NCBI GenBank assembly: GCA_963697205.1
Contig: CAVONB010000013.1
Span: 248,001-312,000 of the forward strand
Direction of reading: 5' to 3'
DNA length: 64,000 nt
DNA from: CAVONB01 sp963697205
GTDB taxonomy: Bacteria > Pseudomonadota > Alphaproteobacteria > Rhizobiales > Hyphomicrobiaceae
Shown here: one piece after another, positions 21,304-29,047 of the stretch
Layout of the letters: the number at the start of each line of letters is the position of its first letter
Numbering within the stretch: position 1 is the first letter of the stretch
Program-made: the position numbers and the translations under genes
Notes under the pieces: model-generated
Told to the model about the DNA's origin: nothing
Database searches by the model: none
What the model saw: the letters and a program-made list of their open reading frames with translations, nothing else

Positions 21304-22011
21304 CTAAAGCGGACCCTCGGTCATGCGGATCGGCCCGACGATGTCCCGGAATGTCTCCGCCAGCGCCATGTCCACTTCGGCCATCGACACGGTCCGGCCG
21401 AGGTCGACGAGGCTCGTCACGCCCTGATCGGCAATCCCGCACGGGATGATGCCCGTGAAATGATCCAGCTCTGGCTCGACGTTGATGCTCAGTCCGTGGA
21501 AGCTGACCCATCGGCGCAATCGGATTCCGATAGCGGCGATCTTCTCCTCCGCGTCCGGACCTTTCTCCGGTCGCGGCACCCACACGCCGACGCGGCCAGG
21601 CCGGACCTCCGCGCGAACCCCAAAGCGCGCCAGCGTCGCGATCACCCACCGCTCCAACAACGATACGAAGGCGCGCACATCGCCCGCCCGCCGTCTGACG
21701 TCGAGCATCACATAGACCACGCGCTGGCCCGGCCCGTGATAGGTGTAGCGCCCGCCGCGGCCAGTCACGTGGACGGGAAAGCGCTCCGGCGCAACGAGCT
21801 CGGCGGGCTGCGCACTCGTGCCCGCCGTGTAGAGCGGTGGATGCTCGAGCAGCCAGATCATCTCCAGCGCGCGACCATCCGCAATCGCGGCGACCCGGGC
21901 CTCCATCGCGCGGACCGCATCGAGATAGTCCACGCGCCCCTGCGAGACCGCCCATTCTACGATCGGCAGCACCGCCGCTGCGCGGCCCGTGGGTGATGAA
22001 ACGTCAGCCAT
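21304..22011 (-). CDS. lipB: Octanoyl-(acyl carrier protein):protein N-octanoyltransferase LipB
   Basis: Transfers octanoate from acyl carrier protein to lipoyl domains, the first step of lipoate synthesis; LipA, encoded at 52.8 kb, then inserts the sulfurs. The 235-aa protein has EMIWLLEHPPLYTAGTSAQP, the substrate-pocket motif GRGGRYTYHGPGQRVVYVM, IAAIGIRLRRWVSFHGLSIN and the catalytic cysteine in FTGIIPCGI near residue 190. The lysine of the E. coli KIAALGxR motif region is conserved (EKIAAIG). Start MADVSSPTGRA is preceded by a purine-rich GGGACGAGAGA. It converges with the exported-protein gene and is divergent from tRNA-Leu. Confidence 0.95.
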   Translation of the reverse strand: MADVSSPTGRAAAVLPIVEWAVSQGRVDYLDAVRAMEARVAAIADGRALEMIWLLEHPPLYTAGTSAQPAELVAPERFPVHVTGRGGRYTYHGPGQRVVYVMLDVRRRAGDVRAFVSLLERWVIATLARFGVRAEVRPGRVGVWVPRPEKGPDAEEKIAAIGIRLRRWVSFHGLSINVEPELDHFTGIIPCGIADQGVTSLVDLGRTVSMAEVDMALAETFRDIVGPIRMTEGPL

Positions 22012-22133
22012 TCTCTCGTCCCGGGATGGCCACTCGCCCCTCGATCGCCGTCGACCGGCACATCAGCAAGGCACAGCATCTTGCAGCCCTCATCGGGCTC
22101 TGATACTGCAAGCCCCTGCGAAGCGCGACCGGC

Positions 22134-22162
22134 TTGTTGGCCGCGCGTCGGTCCGCTATACA
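22134..22162 (+). promoter_or_regulatory. Sigma-70 promoter of tRNA-Leu
   Basis: TTGTTG and TATACA separated by 17 nt, ending 18 nt before the mature 5' end of the tRNA, which is the expected distance for a short leader. Confidence 0.7.
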
Positions 22163-22180
22163 GCGGGCACCTTCCAAAAC

Positions 22181-22265
22181 GCGGTCGTGGCGGAATTGGT
22201 AGACGCACTACCTTGAGGTGGTAGCGGGGCAACCCGTGGAAGTTCGAGTCTTCTCGACCGCACCA
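22181..22265 (+). tRNA. tRNA-Leu (anticodon GAG)
   Basis: A class II tRNA of 85 nt. Acceptor stem GCGGTCG pairs with CGACCGC, followed by discriminator A and an encoded CCA. The anticodon stem CTACC/GGTAG encloses the loop TTGAGGT with anticodon GAG, reading CUC and CUU leucine codons. A long variable arm (GCGGGGCAACCCGT) and T-loop TTCGAGTC are present. It stands alone with its own promoter. Confidence 0.97.
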
Positions 22266-22421
22266 GTTCGGCTCGGCCCGACGCAGGGCAAATGCCCGCG
22301 CCGGGCCGGCGCCGCACAACCGTCCCGGGCGTCCTCGGCTGCAAGCTGAACGACACGCCGCAATCGGCCGGCTGTCCCGCCTCATTTCACCTGAAACCGG
22401 ACGAAGCCCCCCGCGTGACGC

Positions 22422-23558
22422 TCACCGGCCGGGCGGCAATCGGCCGCGCAACCCCGGCGCCCAATCCTCCCGCGACGGCAACGCCTCGACCGGCTCGGCT
22501 TTGCCGTCGTCCACAGCACGTCCCCTGAACGTGTGGCCCCACGCCGACATCGCCGGCCCCTGCACACGCGGCCCGGTCGGCTCGTCATCCAGGCGGCGAA
22601 GCGAACCCGTATCGGGCATCGTCTGCGCCGTCCACCCCGACGCCGTGCCGGACGCGTCCCCCGGTTCGCTGCGCGCCGCAGCCCCGCCAGCCTCGCGCGG
22701 CGCCACCCGCGCCACATCCAACTCGCGCATCTGGCGCGGCAGCAGCGGCTCAAGCTCCCCCTCGTAGCGCGCAACAACCGCCACCGGCTGCACCGCCGTC
22801 AGATGCACCACCCGAAACCCGCCCGCCTTCAAGCCCGCCAAGATTGCGGGCAGCGCTTTGGCCGTCACGGACTTGATGTCGTGGAACAAAACGATGCCGC
22901 CCCTGCGGGCCGCGACCCGCTGCAACGTGCGCCGTGCAAGAAAACCCGGATCGCTGACGAAGCTGTCGTCGGAGACGACGTCGACGGTGAAAGTCGCGAT
23001 ATCGCGCTTTGCCAGGTAGCCGACAAGGCCGCGGCTGTCGTTCAGTCCCGGAAAGCGGAAGAACGGAGCGATAGGCTGCCCCGCCGCACGCGTGATCGCG
23101 GCAACACCAAGCTCGATCTCACGCTCCGCGCGCAGACCACGCACCTGGGTGAGGATGCGATGCGACCACGTGTGCGTCCCCAGCGTATGTCCCCGCGCCA
23201 GCACGTCGCGCACCGTCTGCGGATGCGCCACCGCCATGCGGCCAACGGCGAAGAAAGTGGCCTTGGTGCAGGCCGCGTCCAGCGCATTGAGGATCGGCGT
23301 GGTGATCCACGGCACCGGACCGTCGTCGAACGTGAGCACCACTTCCATCGGCGCCAGCAGCGGCCCAGCCTTCGCCTGCCGCGTCAGGTCGCCGTAGACG
23401 CCGCCCCCGCGCGCATCGATCGCCACCGTGCGAGACACACCGAGCGCGCCCTCGCGATCCCGGCAGTCGGCCGCGGCAAGGGGCATTGCCCCGAGCGAAA
23501 GCGCGACGCCGGCGCCAATGAGGGATGGCAGGATCGCCAAACGATAACGAACCCTCAT
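22422..23558 (-). CDS. Exported polysaccharide deacetylase (NodB-homology domain), copy 1
   Basis: A 378-aa carbohydrate esterase family 4 protein that would de-N-acetylate a glycan such as peptidoglycan or a surface polysaccharide. MRVRYRLAILPSLIGAGVAL ending in AAADC is a signal peptide. The metal site is complete: VVLTFDDGP (Asp-Asp), GTHTWSH (His-x3-His), and FFRFPGL plus VLFHDI supply the other motifs. The C-terminal 110 residues are low-complexity and Pro/Arg-rich. The start at 23558 is chosen because the signal peptide begins there. It lies 73 nt downstream of a paralogous gene on the same strand, suggesting an operon and a tandem duplication. Confidence 0.88.
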   Translation of the reverse strand: MRVRYRLAILPSLIGAGVALSLGAMPLAAADCRDREGALGVSRTVAIDARGGGVYGDLTRQAKAGPLLAPMEVVLTFDDGPVPWITTPILNALDAACTKATFFAVGRMAVAHPQTVRDVLARGHTLGTHTWSHRILTQVRGLRAEREIELGVAAITRAAGQPIAPFFRFPGLNDSRGLVGYLAKRDIATFTVDVVSDDSFVSDPGFLARRTLQRVAARRGGIVLFHDIKSVTAKALPAILAGLKAGGFRVVHLTAVQPVAVVARYEGELEPLLPRQMRELDVARVAPREAGGAAARSEPGDASGTASGWTAQTMPDTGSLRRLDDEPTGPRVQGPAMSAWGHTFRGRAVDDGKAEPVEALPSREDWAPGLRGRLPPGR

Positions 23559-23631
23559 GGGTCCCTCATGCTCACCAGCGTTGAAGGCGCCCACTGGAGC
23601 CCCAGCCAGCCGCCGACAGGCCGCCACGGCG

Positions 23632-24717
23632 TCAGAATGTCGTGCCGAACGCACGCTGCTGCCACGTCGGCTCGGCCGACACACGCGGTCGCGGCGCGAT
23701 CACGACGGCCGGGGGAGGGGGCGCGGTGGCTTGCTGCACGGGCTGTGGCGCGGGCTGGCCATAGCGCGGCGGCGGCGGCGCCTCGGCCACGGGCACCGGC
23801 GGTAGCGGCTGACCAGACGCCGGAGCGATTTTCGTGACCTGAACCTGGCCCGACTGCAGCCACGTCATCGCACGCCCTGCCATCGGGTTGGCCGCGAGCA
23901 GTGTCTTACGGCGCTGGAACTCTCTCTCCGCCAGTGCGTCATAGCTCGCGATGGTCGTGGCCTTGCCCTTGGGCACCAGGTGCACGATCCGGAATTGGCG
24001 CTGGGCGAGCCGGTCGAGCAACGACTTCAAGCCGCGCGCCGTCGACGGCTGGATGTCGTGGAACAGCACGATGCCCTTCTTCCTGGATTCGAGCCCGCGC
24101 ATCACTCGGTCGATGACCACCTGGGCGGACTGCGTCCGGTAATCGAGGGCATCGACGTCGATCGAGAAGATACCCATGTCGCGGGAGCGCAAGTGGTGCT
24201 GGGTGCGCGCGGAATCGCTGAGATAGGGGAAGCGAAAGAACGGCGCAATCGGCATCCCCGCCGCCATCCGCACCGCACTGAAGCCCAGCTCAATCTCTTT
24301 TTGTGCCGCCTCGCTCGACAGCGTCCGCAGATTGCGGTGCGACCAGGTATGCGTGCCCACCGTATGCCCGCGCCGCAGCATTTCGCGCACGGTCTCGGGA
24401 TCCGACACGGCCATCCGCCCGACCACGAAGAACGTCGCACGTGTGCAATGTGCGGCAAGCGCATCGAGCACCATGCGCGTGTTGTGGCGCAACGGTCCGT
24501 CGTCGAACGTCAGCACCACCTCGCCATCGCGCAGAAACGAGACGTCCTTGTACTGCTGCTGGCCGAACTTCGGCCCACCCTGGGTGTCGATCTCGACGAC
24601 GCGCGACACGCCCAGCGCAGCGGGATTGCCCGCGCACGACTGTCCGCCGCCCGACTGGGCGTGCGCCGCCTGGGTGAGGGCAAGCATCGACACGATGGCG
24701 ATGGAAAGTCGTCGCAT
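23632..24717 (-). CDS. Exported polysaccharide deacetylase (NodB-homology domain), copy 2
   Basis: A 361-aa paralogue of the next gene. Signal peptide MRRLSIAIVSMLALTQAAHA. The two proteins share CxGxxxALGVSRxVxID after the signal, the CE4 motifs (VVLTFDDGP, GTHTWSH, PFFRFPYL, IVLFHDIQ) and the spacing between them. The C-terminus is proline-rich (PPPPRYGQPAPQPVQQ). The start at 24717 is fixed by the signal peptide; the frame is open further upstream. As first gene of the pair it is preceded by a 559-nt non-coding region shared with mgtE. Both copies keep all catalytic residues, so both are likely active, perhaps on different glycans. Confidence 0.88.
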   Translation of the reverse strand: MRRLSIAIVSMLALTQAAHAQSGGGQSCAGNPAALGVSRVVEIDTQGGPKFGQQQYKDVSFLRDGEVVLTFDDGPLRHNTRMVLDALAAHCTRATFFVVGRMAVSDPETVREMLRRGHTVGTHTWSHRNLRTLSSEAAQKEIELGFSAVRMAAGMPIAPFFRFPYLSDSARTQHHLRSRDMGIFSIDVDALDYRTQSAQVVIDRVMRGLESRKKGIVLFHDIQPSTARGLKSLLDRLAQRQFRIVHLVPKGKATTIASYDALAEREFQRRKTLLAANPMAGRAMTWLQSGQVQVTKIAPASGQPLPPVPVAEAPPPPRYGQPAPQPVQQATAPPPPAVVIAPRPRVSAEPTWQQRAFGTTF

Positions 24718-25276
24718 GGAAGTTCCCCGCGGCGTCTGCCGCTCATTGTCCCTGCATTCGCGCACGCATGCCCCTGTGCCCCGTGGGCCCCTTTCCCCGG
24801 TCGACCCCATGCGCTGCTCACCGTAGACCCGGCTCACCCGCCCACTCCGGCCACATGCGCGCATCATTCGGCGTCGTCGGCTGGGGCCTTTCGGACTTGG
24901 CGGCGGCTCTCCTTCGGGCAACAAGATACACGCGAGGCTGCGGCCGATCCAGCAGCCCCCGGTTCACGCTTCTGCCCAGAACCGGTTTCACACGTAGCCG
25001 GGCCGACGCCACATGCTTCATCACGACACACTTACATGGCGCGACGGGGGCGTGGCAATGACGCCAATGTCACGCCCCGGCAGCGAAAAATCGCAGCCGG
25101 GCAAGACACGACCGCCAGCGCTGTGCTAACGGCTTGCCACCCGGATCGGCACCCGATCGGCCATCGATCGTGGGCCTCGGTGGCAGAGCCCGCGTCCGTG
25201 CCGCGTCGGGCCCGACGCCAATCCGCCGTCCCAGGACGTCCTCGAAGACGACCCCATCACGTGCGAGCCCCCAGGT
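24718..25276. other. Divergent intergenic region between the deacetylases and mgtE (559 nt)
   Basis: No credible coding sequence. It must hold the promoters for the leftward deacetylase pair and rightward mgtE, but I found no clear -35/-10 pair. The only structured element I see is a pair of hairpins at 25047-25100, listed separately. No known magnesium riboswitch (M-box) was recognised. Confidence 0.5.
25047..25100. promoter_or_regulatory. Two adjacent inverted repeats upstream of mgtE
   Basis: First, GGGGCGTG (25047-25054) and CACGCCCC (25071-25078) form a perfect 8-bp inverted repeat with a 16-nt spacer. Second, CCGGCAGCG (25077-25085) and CGCAGCCGG (25092-25100) pair apart from one A-A mismatch around AAAAAT. 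There is no T-run, so they may be operators or leader structure rather than a terminator. They share two bases and so could be mutually exclusive. Confidence 0.4.
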
Positions 25277-26656
25277 ATGCGCGAACCGAGCCTTGAACAC
25301 CGCCCGGAGGACGCTGCGCCGCCCACCAGCGAGACGCTGGTGCCGCAAGTGGCAGAGGCGCTCGCCGCCGGCCGCGGCGACGAGGCCCGCGCCCTCGTCG
25401 ACAAGCTGCGCACACCCGACCTGGCTGACGTCATCGAGCTGTTGTCGCCGGAGCACCGGGTCGCCCTGATCCAGGCGCTGGGCACCGACTTCGATTACGA
25501 GGTGCTGTCGGAGATCGACGAGACGGTCCGCGACCAACTCCAGGAGGCGCTGCCCAACGAGTTGCTGGCACGCGCCGTCACCGAGCTTGAGACCGACGAC
25601 GCCGCCTACGTCATCGAGGGCATGGAGGAGGCCGACAAGGCCGAGATCCTCGCCCAGATCCCGACCAGCGAGCGCGCCGCGCTGGAGCGCATCCTCGAGT
25701 ACCCCGCCGAAAGCGCCGGCCGCATCATGCGCGCCGAGTTCGTCGCCGTCGCCCCGTACTGGACCGTGGGGCAGGTGATCGACTACATGCGCGAAAGCGA
25801 CGATCTGCCCGATACCTTCTCCGAAATCTTCGTCGTCGATCCGACCTACCGCGTGCTGGGTGCGCTCGACCTGTCGCGCCTGCTGAGAACCAAGCGCACC
25901 GTCACGATCGAGACGATCATGAACCCGGAGCGCCACGTGACGCTCGCCACCGCCGACCAGGAGGAGGTGGCCCGCCAGTTCAAGCGCTACGACTTGATCT
26001 CGGCCCCCGTCGTCGATGAGAACAACCGCCTCGTCGGCGTCGTCACCGTCGACGACATCATGGAAGTGATGCAGGAGGAGGCCGACGAGGACATGCTGGC
26101 GCTCGCCGGCGTCGGTGACGAGAGCCTGGCCGACAGCGTGCTTTGGACATTGCGCAGCCGCGTGCCCTGGCTGCTGGTCAACCTGGGCACCGCCATCCTG
26201 GCCTCGCTTGTCATCAAGCTGTTCGACGCCACGCTCGACCAGATGGTCGCCCTCGCCGTTCTGATGCCGATCGTGGCGTCCATGGGCGGCAACGCCGGCA
26301 CCCAGACCATGGCCGTCACCGTCCGCGCGCTCGCAACCAATCGCATCGGCCCCGTCAACGCACCGCGAATCATCGCCCGCGAGGCCGTCGTGGGTCTGCT
26401 GAACGGCTTCATCCTGTCCTTCGCCATCGCGCTCGTGGTGTTCTTCTGGTTCGGATCCTCCAAGCTCGGCGCGGTGATCGGCGCGGCCATGATCGTCAAT
26501 CTGTTTGCCGCCGCGATCGCCGGCATTCTCTTTCCCCTGGCGCTCGACCGCTTCAAGCTCGATCCCGCACCGGCCTCCGGCGTGCTCGTCACAACGGTGA
26601 CCGACGTCATCGGTTTCTTCTCGTTCCTGGGCCTGGCCTCGATCTGGCTGTTGTGA
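25277..26656 (+). CDS. mgtE: Magnesium transporter MgtE
   Basis: A homodimeric Mg2+ channel of the inner membrane, 459 aa. The N-terminal superhelical domain (about residues 20-135: PDLADVIELLSPEHRVALIQ) is followed by two CBS domains (about 140-260, with EFVAVAPYWTVGQVIDYM and APVVDENNRLVGVVTVDDIM) that sense cytosolic Mg2+, then five membrane segments from about residue 285. The pore signature MPIVASMGGNAGTQTMAVTV with its conserved acidic/Gly residues is present. The ATG at 25277 follows a CCCCCAGGT sequence. The GNAT gene starts 8 nt after the stop, so the two are probably cotranslated. Confidence 0.95.
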   Translation: MREPSLEHRPEDAAPPTSETLVPQVAEALAAGRGDEARALVDKLRTPDLADVIELLSPEHRVALIQALGTDFDYEVLSEIDETVRDQLQEALPNELLARAVTELETDDAAYVIEGMEEADKAEILAQIPTSERAALERILEYPAESAGRIMRAEFVAVAPYWTVGQVIDYMRESDDLPDTFSEIFVVDPTYRVLGALDLSRLLRTKRTVTIETIMNPERHVTLATADQEEVARQFKRYDLISAPVVDENNRLVGVVTVDDIMEVMQEEADEDMLALAGVGDESLADSVLWTLRSRVPWLLVNLGTAILASLVIKLFDATLDQMVALAVLMPIVASMGGNAGTQTMAVTVRALATNRIGPVNAPRIIAREAVVGLLNGFILSFAIALVVFFWFGSSKLGAVIGAAMIVNLFAAAIAGILFPLALDRFKLDPAPASGVLVTTVTDVIGFFSFLGLASIWLL

Positions 26657-26663
26657 GAGCACC

Positions 26664-27131
26664 ATGGCCCAGCCGACCGCACCCCAGCCCGCCTTCGCCA
26701 TCCGCCCCGTCGCCGCCTGTGACGAAGCCGAATGGCGTGGGCTCTTCGCCGCCTACATCGCATTCTACAAAGCCGAGATCTCCGGCGACGTCATCGCCGC
26801 GACCTTCGCCCACCTCCTCGACCCCGGTCGGGACGACATGATCGGGCTCGTCGCGGTTGATCTCGACGGCCGCCTCGCCGGCCTCGCCCACATCGTCTTC
26901 CATCCCTCGACCTGGGCGGCGACGGGCTACTGCTATCTGGAAGATCTGTTCGTCGCCCCATCAACCCGCGGCCGCGGCATCGGCCGGCAACTGATCGAGG
27001 CCGTCTATACCGAGGCCGATCATCGTGGTGCAGGCCGCACCTATTGGGCGACACACGCCAGCAACGCACCGGCGCGAGGGCTCTATGACCGGATGGCGCG
27101 CCTCGCCCCGTTTGTTCAGTACCGGCGCTGA
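26664..27131 (+). CDS. GNAT-family N-acetyltransferase
   Basis: A 155-aa acetyl-CoA-dependent acetyltransferase. The acetyl-CoA binding motif A is well formed (LEDLFVAPSTRGRGIGRQLI, then EAVYTEADHRGAGRTYWATH), and ARGLYDRMARLAPFVQYRR at the end matches motif B. The N-terminal strands FAIRPVAACDEAEWRGLF and AYIAFYKAEI suggest the family acting on small amines or antibiotics, but the substrate cannot be named. It begins 8 nt after mgtE on the same strand, so is likely in its operon. Confidence 0.88.
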   Translation: MAQPTAPQPAFAIRPVAACDEAEWRGLFAAYIAFYKAEISGDVIAATFAHLLDPGRDDMIGLVAVDLDGRLAGLAHIVFHPSTWAATGYCYLEDLFVAPSTRGRGIGRQLIEAVYTEADHRGAGRTYWATHASNAPARGLYDRMARLAPFVQYRR

Positions 27132-27314
27132 GTGCGATCCGGGAAACTGACGGCCGCCTGCTACGAAATCCATCAGAGCGCAGCGCACGGCCGCCATCCG
27201 CCAATGATGCGGGCGAGATGCCAGGAAGCCGCAACCCGCTGACGGGACGCCCCCGGCGGGACGATATCGGCATCCACGCCGTTATCGTTCAGCCAGAATC
27301 CGTCAGGCCGTGCC

Positions 27315-27393
27315 AAAAGAAAGAGCCCCGTCTCGGGGGAGAGACGGGGCTCGAGAGCCCTCCGCCATCAGGGTTCTTGGGGGGACATGGCGG
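27315..27393 (-). ncRNA. Candidate small RNA with two C-rich hairpin loops and an intrinsic terminator
   Basis: Read on the minus strand: hairpin 1 is CCGCCAT / ATGGCGG with loop GTCCCCCCAAGAACCCTG; a short linker follows; hairpin 2 is a perfect 12-bp stem GAGCCCCGTCTC / GAGACGGGGCTC with loop TCCCCC, then TTTCTTTT. The second hairpin is a textbook intrinsic terminator. A TTGTCA (27426-27421) and a weak TACGTG (27403-27398) with 17-nt spacing would place the start close to hairpin 1, giving about 78 nt. C-rich loops able to pair with Shine-Dalgarno sequences are known in alphaproteobacterial regulatory RNAs. The nearest minus-strand gene ends 202 nt upstream, so a 3' UTR is the alternative. 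Confidence 0.5.
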
Positions 27394-27398
27394 AAAGC

Positions 27399-27419
27399 AC
27401 GTAGCTAGAGACGTAGCTA
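27399..27419. repeat. Direct repeat of ACGTAGCTA
   Basis: Two copies of ACGTAGCTA separated by GAG overlap the spacer and -10 region of the promoter proposed for the small RNA at 27315-27393. It could be an operator or chance; no regulator is suggested. Confidence 0.45.
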
Positions 27420-27595
27420 TTGACAAACACGAGTACATGAGCGCACCGCCGCCCGCCATGGCCCTTGCGCCAGGCAGACCGCCTTACACACAAGTTTTCC
27501 ACAGAAAACCGCTGCTCGCGGTTGACACAGCGTTCAGCGACTGAAGCAAACGCGATTCCGCGCACTCGACCGAATGCACACCATCCGGTTGCGGA

Positions 27596-28954
27596 TCAGC
27601 TCGTCGGCGCCCCCAGCTTACGCGTCAGGTTCTCGAACTCGCGCCTGAGGTCCTCGTTCTTGAAGATCTGCTCGAACGTCGGCGCCTCCAGCTTCTGGAT
27701 CGCCTCGAACGAGGAGGTGCTGTCGCGCATCAGGTTGCGCAGCTGGAAACTGGCCTCCACCGTCTCATAGGTGTTGTCGGCGATCTTGAGGTCATGCGTC
27801 GCCCGCTGCCGGGCCCGCGCGATCTGTTCGCGCTGCTGCATCAGATAGCGCCGGTAGCCCTTGGCGGCCTCCTCGGCCACCTTCTGACTCTCCCGGTTCG
27901 CCTCCAGCGTGCGACGCTGATCAGCCCGGTTCTCCGCCCGCATCAAATCCTGCGTCTTGCGCCGGGCCGAGGCGATGTCCTTCAGGATCGCATCCAGCTT
28001 GGGCATGTACTGCGTATCGATCTTCTCGATGGTGGAATCCTGCGCCCGCACGAGCAGGGCGAAGAGCGCCGCATGCATGGCGAAATATTTGCGGGCCGCG
28101 GCCAGATTGTCGCCGGACGACGCCATTAGCTTGCCCAGTTGCGTGTCGATCACCTTGGCCGCATCGAACGTGGCCACCAGCCGCACCAGATCGCCCGACA
28201 ACACGCTCTCCAGCAGCATGTCGACTTGGCCCGGCTCCAGCTTGACCCCGGATTTCTCCAGGCCAGCATGAACCTCGGCCTTCGCAGAGCCGATCGCCGT
28301 GCGATTGGCCTCGATCTTCTGTTTGGCCGCCTCGATGTCCTTGGCAAGACTGTCCACCGTATCGGCCAGCACACCCGGCAGCAGCGAATCCTTTGGCGCG
28401 GTCAACTGCTTTTCACGGTATTTGACGATGTTCGCCTCGAGTTCGGAGATGTTGCGGCGCAACGTTTCGATGCGCTTTTGCACCTCCACCACCGGCGTGT
28501 CCGTGACCACGCCCAGCGCCGAATCGAGCAGGTCGCGCACCTTTTGCTCGCGGTCCTCCCGCGTTTCCGTCCACAGCGGCGGCACCACGAACTCATTCTT
28601 GCTCGGCAGCTTGCGCGCGTCGGACCGCTGGCGGGCGGTGTCCTGGAGGATGGCGTCGATCGCCGCCATCAGCTTCTTGGCCTGCTCGTAGGAGAGATTG
28701 CCCTCGCGCGGATCGCGGACGGCGGGCGCCTCCGCGTTGGCGCCCGGTTTAGTCCCGGACTTGGCAGCATCTGCGGGCCCCGCCTGCGCCAAGCGCGCGG
28801 CGTCCTCGCCAACCGCCCGGCGAATGAGATCGCCCAGGGTGTCCCGGGTCGCCGACTGGGCGCGGACCGCATCGGCATGACCGACGGCAGCTGCAACCAG
28901 AACCAGCCCGCTTCCCAGCAACACCGCCGGCAGCCGTCCAAGGCGCATCGTCAT
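27596..28954 (-). CDS. Exported coiled-coil protein of unknown function, 452 aa
   Basis: The ATG at 28954 is chosen because GGAGG lies 9 nt upstream; the ATG three codons earlier sits directly on that site. A signal peptide (MTMRLGRLPAVLLGSGLVLV, AAAVGHADAVRAQ) leads to a long helical protein. Segments around residues 95-260 (QKRIETLRRNISELEANIVK, AKDIEAAKQKIEANRTAIGS-like) and 330-400 (RAENRADQRRTLEANRESQK) have heptad-like patterns. No enzymatic motif and one Pro/Ala-rich stretch near residue 65. It is the downstream partner of the gene at 29048. I suspect a periplasmic structural protein but have no homologous family name. Confidence 0.72.
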   Translation of the reverse strand: MTMRLGRLPAVLLGSGLVLVAAAVGHADAVRAQSATRDTLGDLIRRAVGEDAARLAQAGPADAAKSGTKPGANAEAPAVRDPREGNLSYEQAKKLMAAIDAILQDTARQRSDARKLPSKNEFVVPPLWTETREDREQKVRDLLDSALGVVTDTPVVEVQKRIETLRRNISELEANIVKYREKQLTAPKDSLLPGVLADTVDSLAKDIEAAKQKIEANRTAIGSAKAEVHAGLEKSGVKLEPGQVDMLLESVLSGDLVRLVATFDAAKVIDTQLGKLMASSGDNLAAARKYFAMHAALFALLVRAQDSTIEKIDTQYMPKLDAILKDIASARRKTQDLMRAENRADQRRTLEANRESQKVAEEAAKGYRRYLMQQREQIARARQRATHDLKIADNTYETVEASFQLRNLMRDSTSSFEAIQKLEAPTFEQIFKNEDLRREFENLTRKLGAPTS

Positions 28955-29047
28955 GACCCGCATCCTCCAAACCTCGGCCCAACAACGCTGAAAAATCGGG
29001 CGATACGATGATATCGGACCGCGCGCCCCGGTTTTGAAGGCCCGCGA

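Noticed and set aside
27495..27503. A DnaA-box-like TTTTCCACA with a nearby TTACACACA
   Set aside because: Only one near-match, with no AT-rich stretch, and no dnaA, hemE or parAB context, so no origin is proposed.
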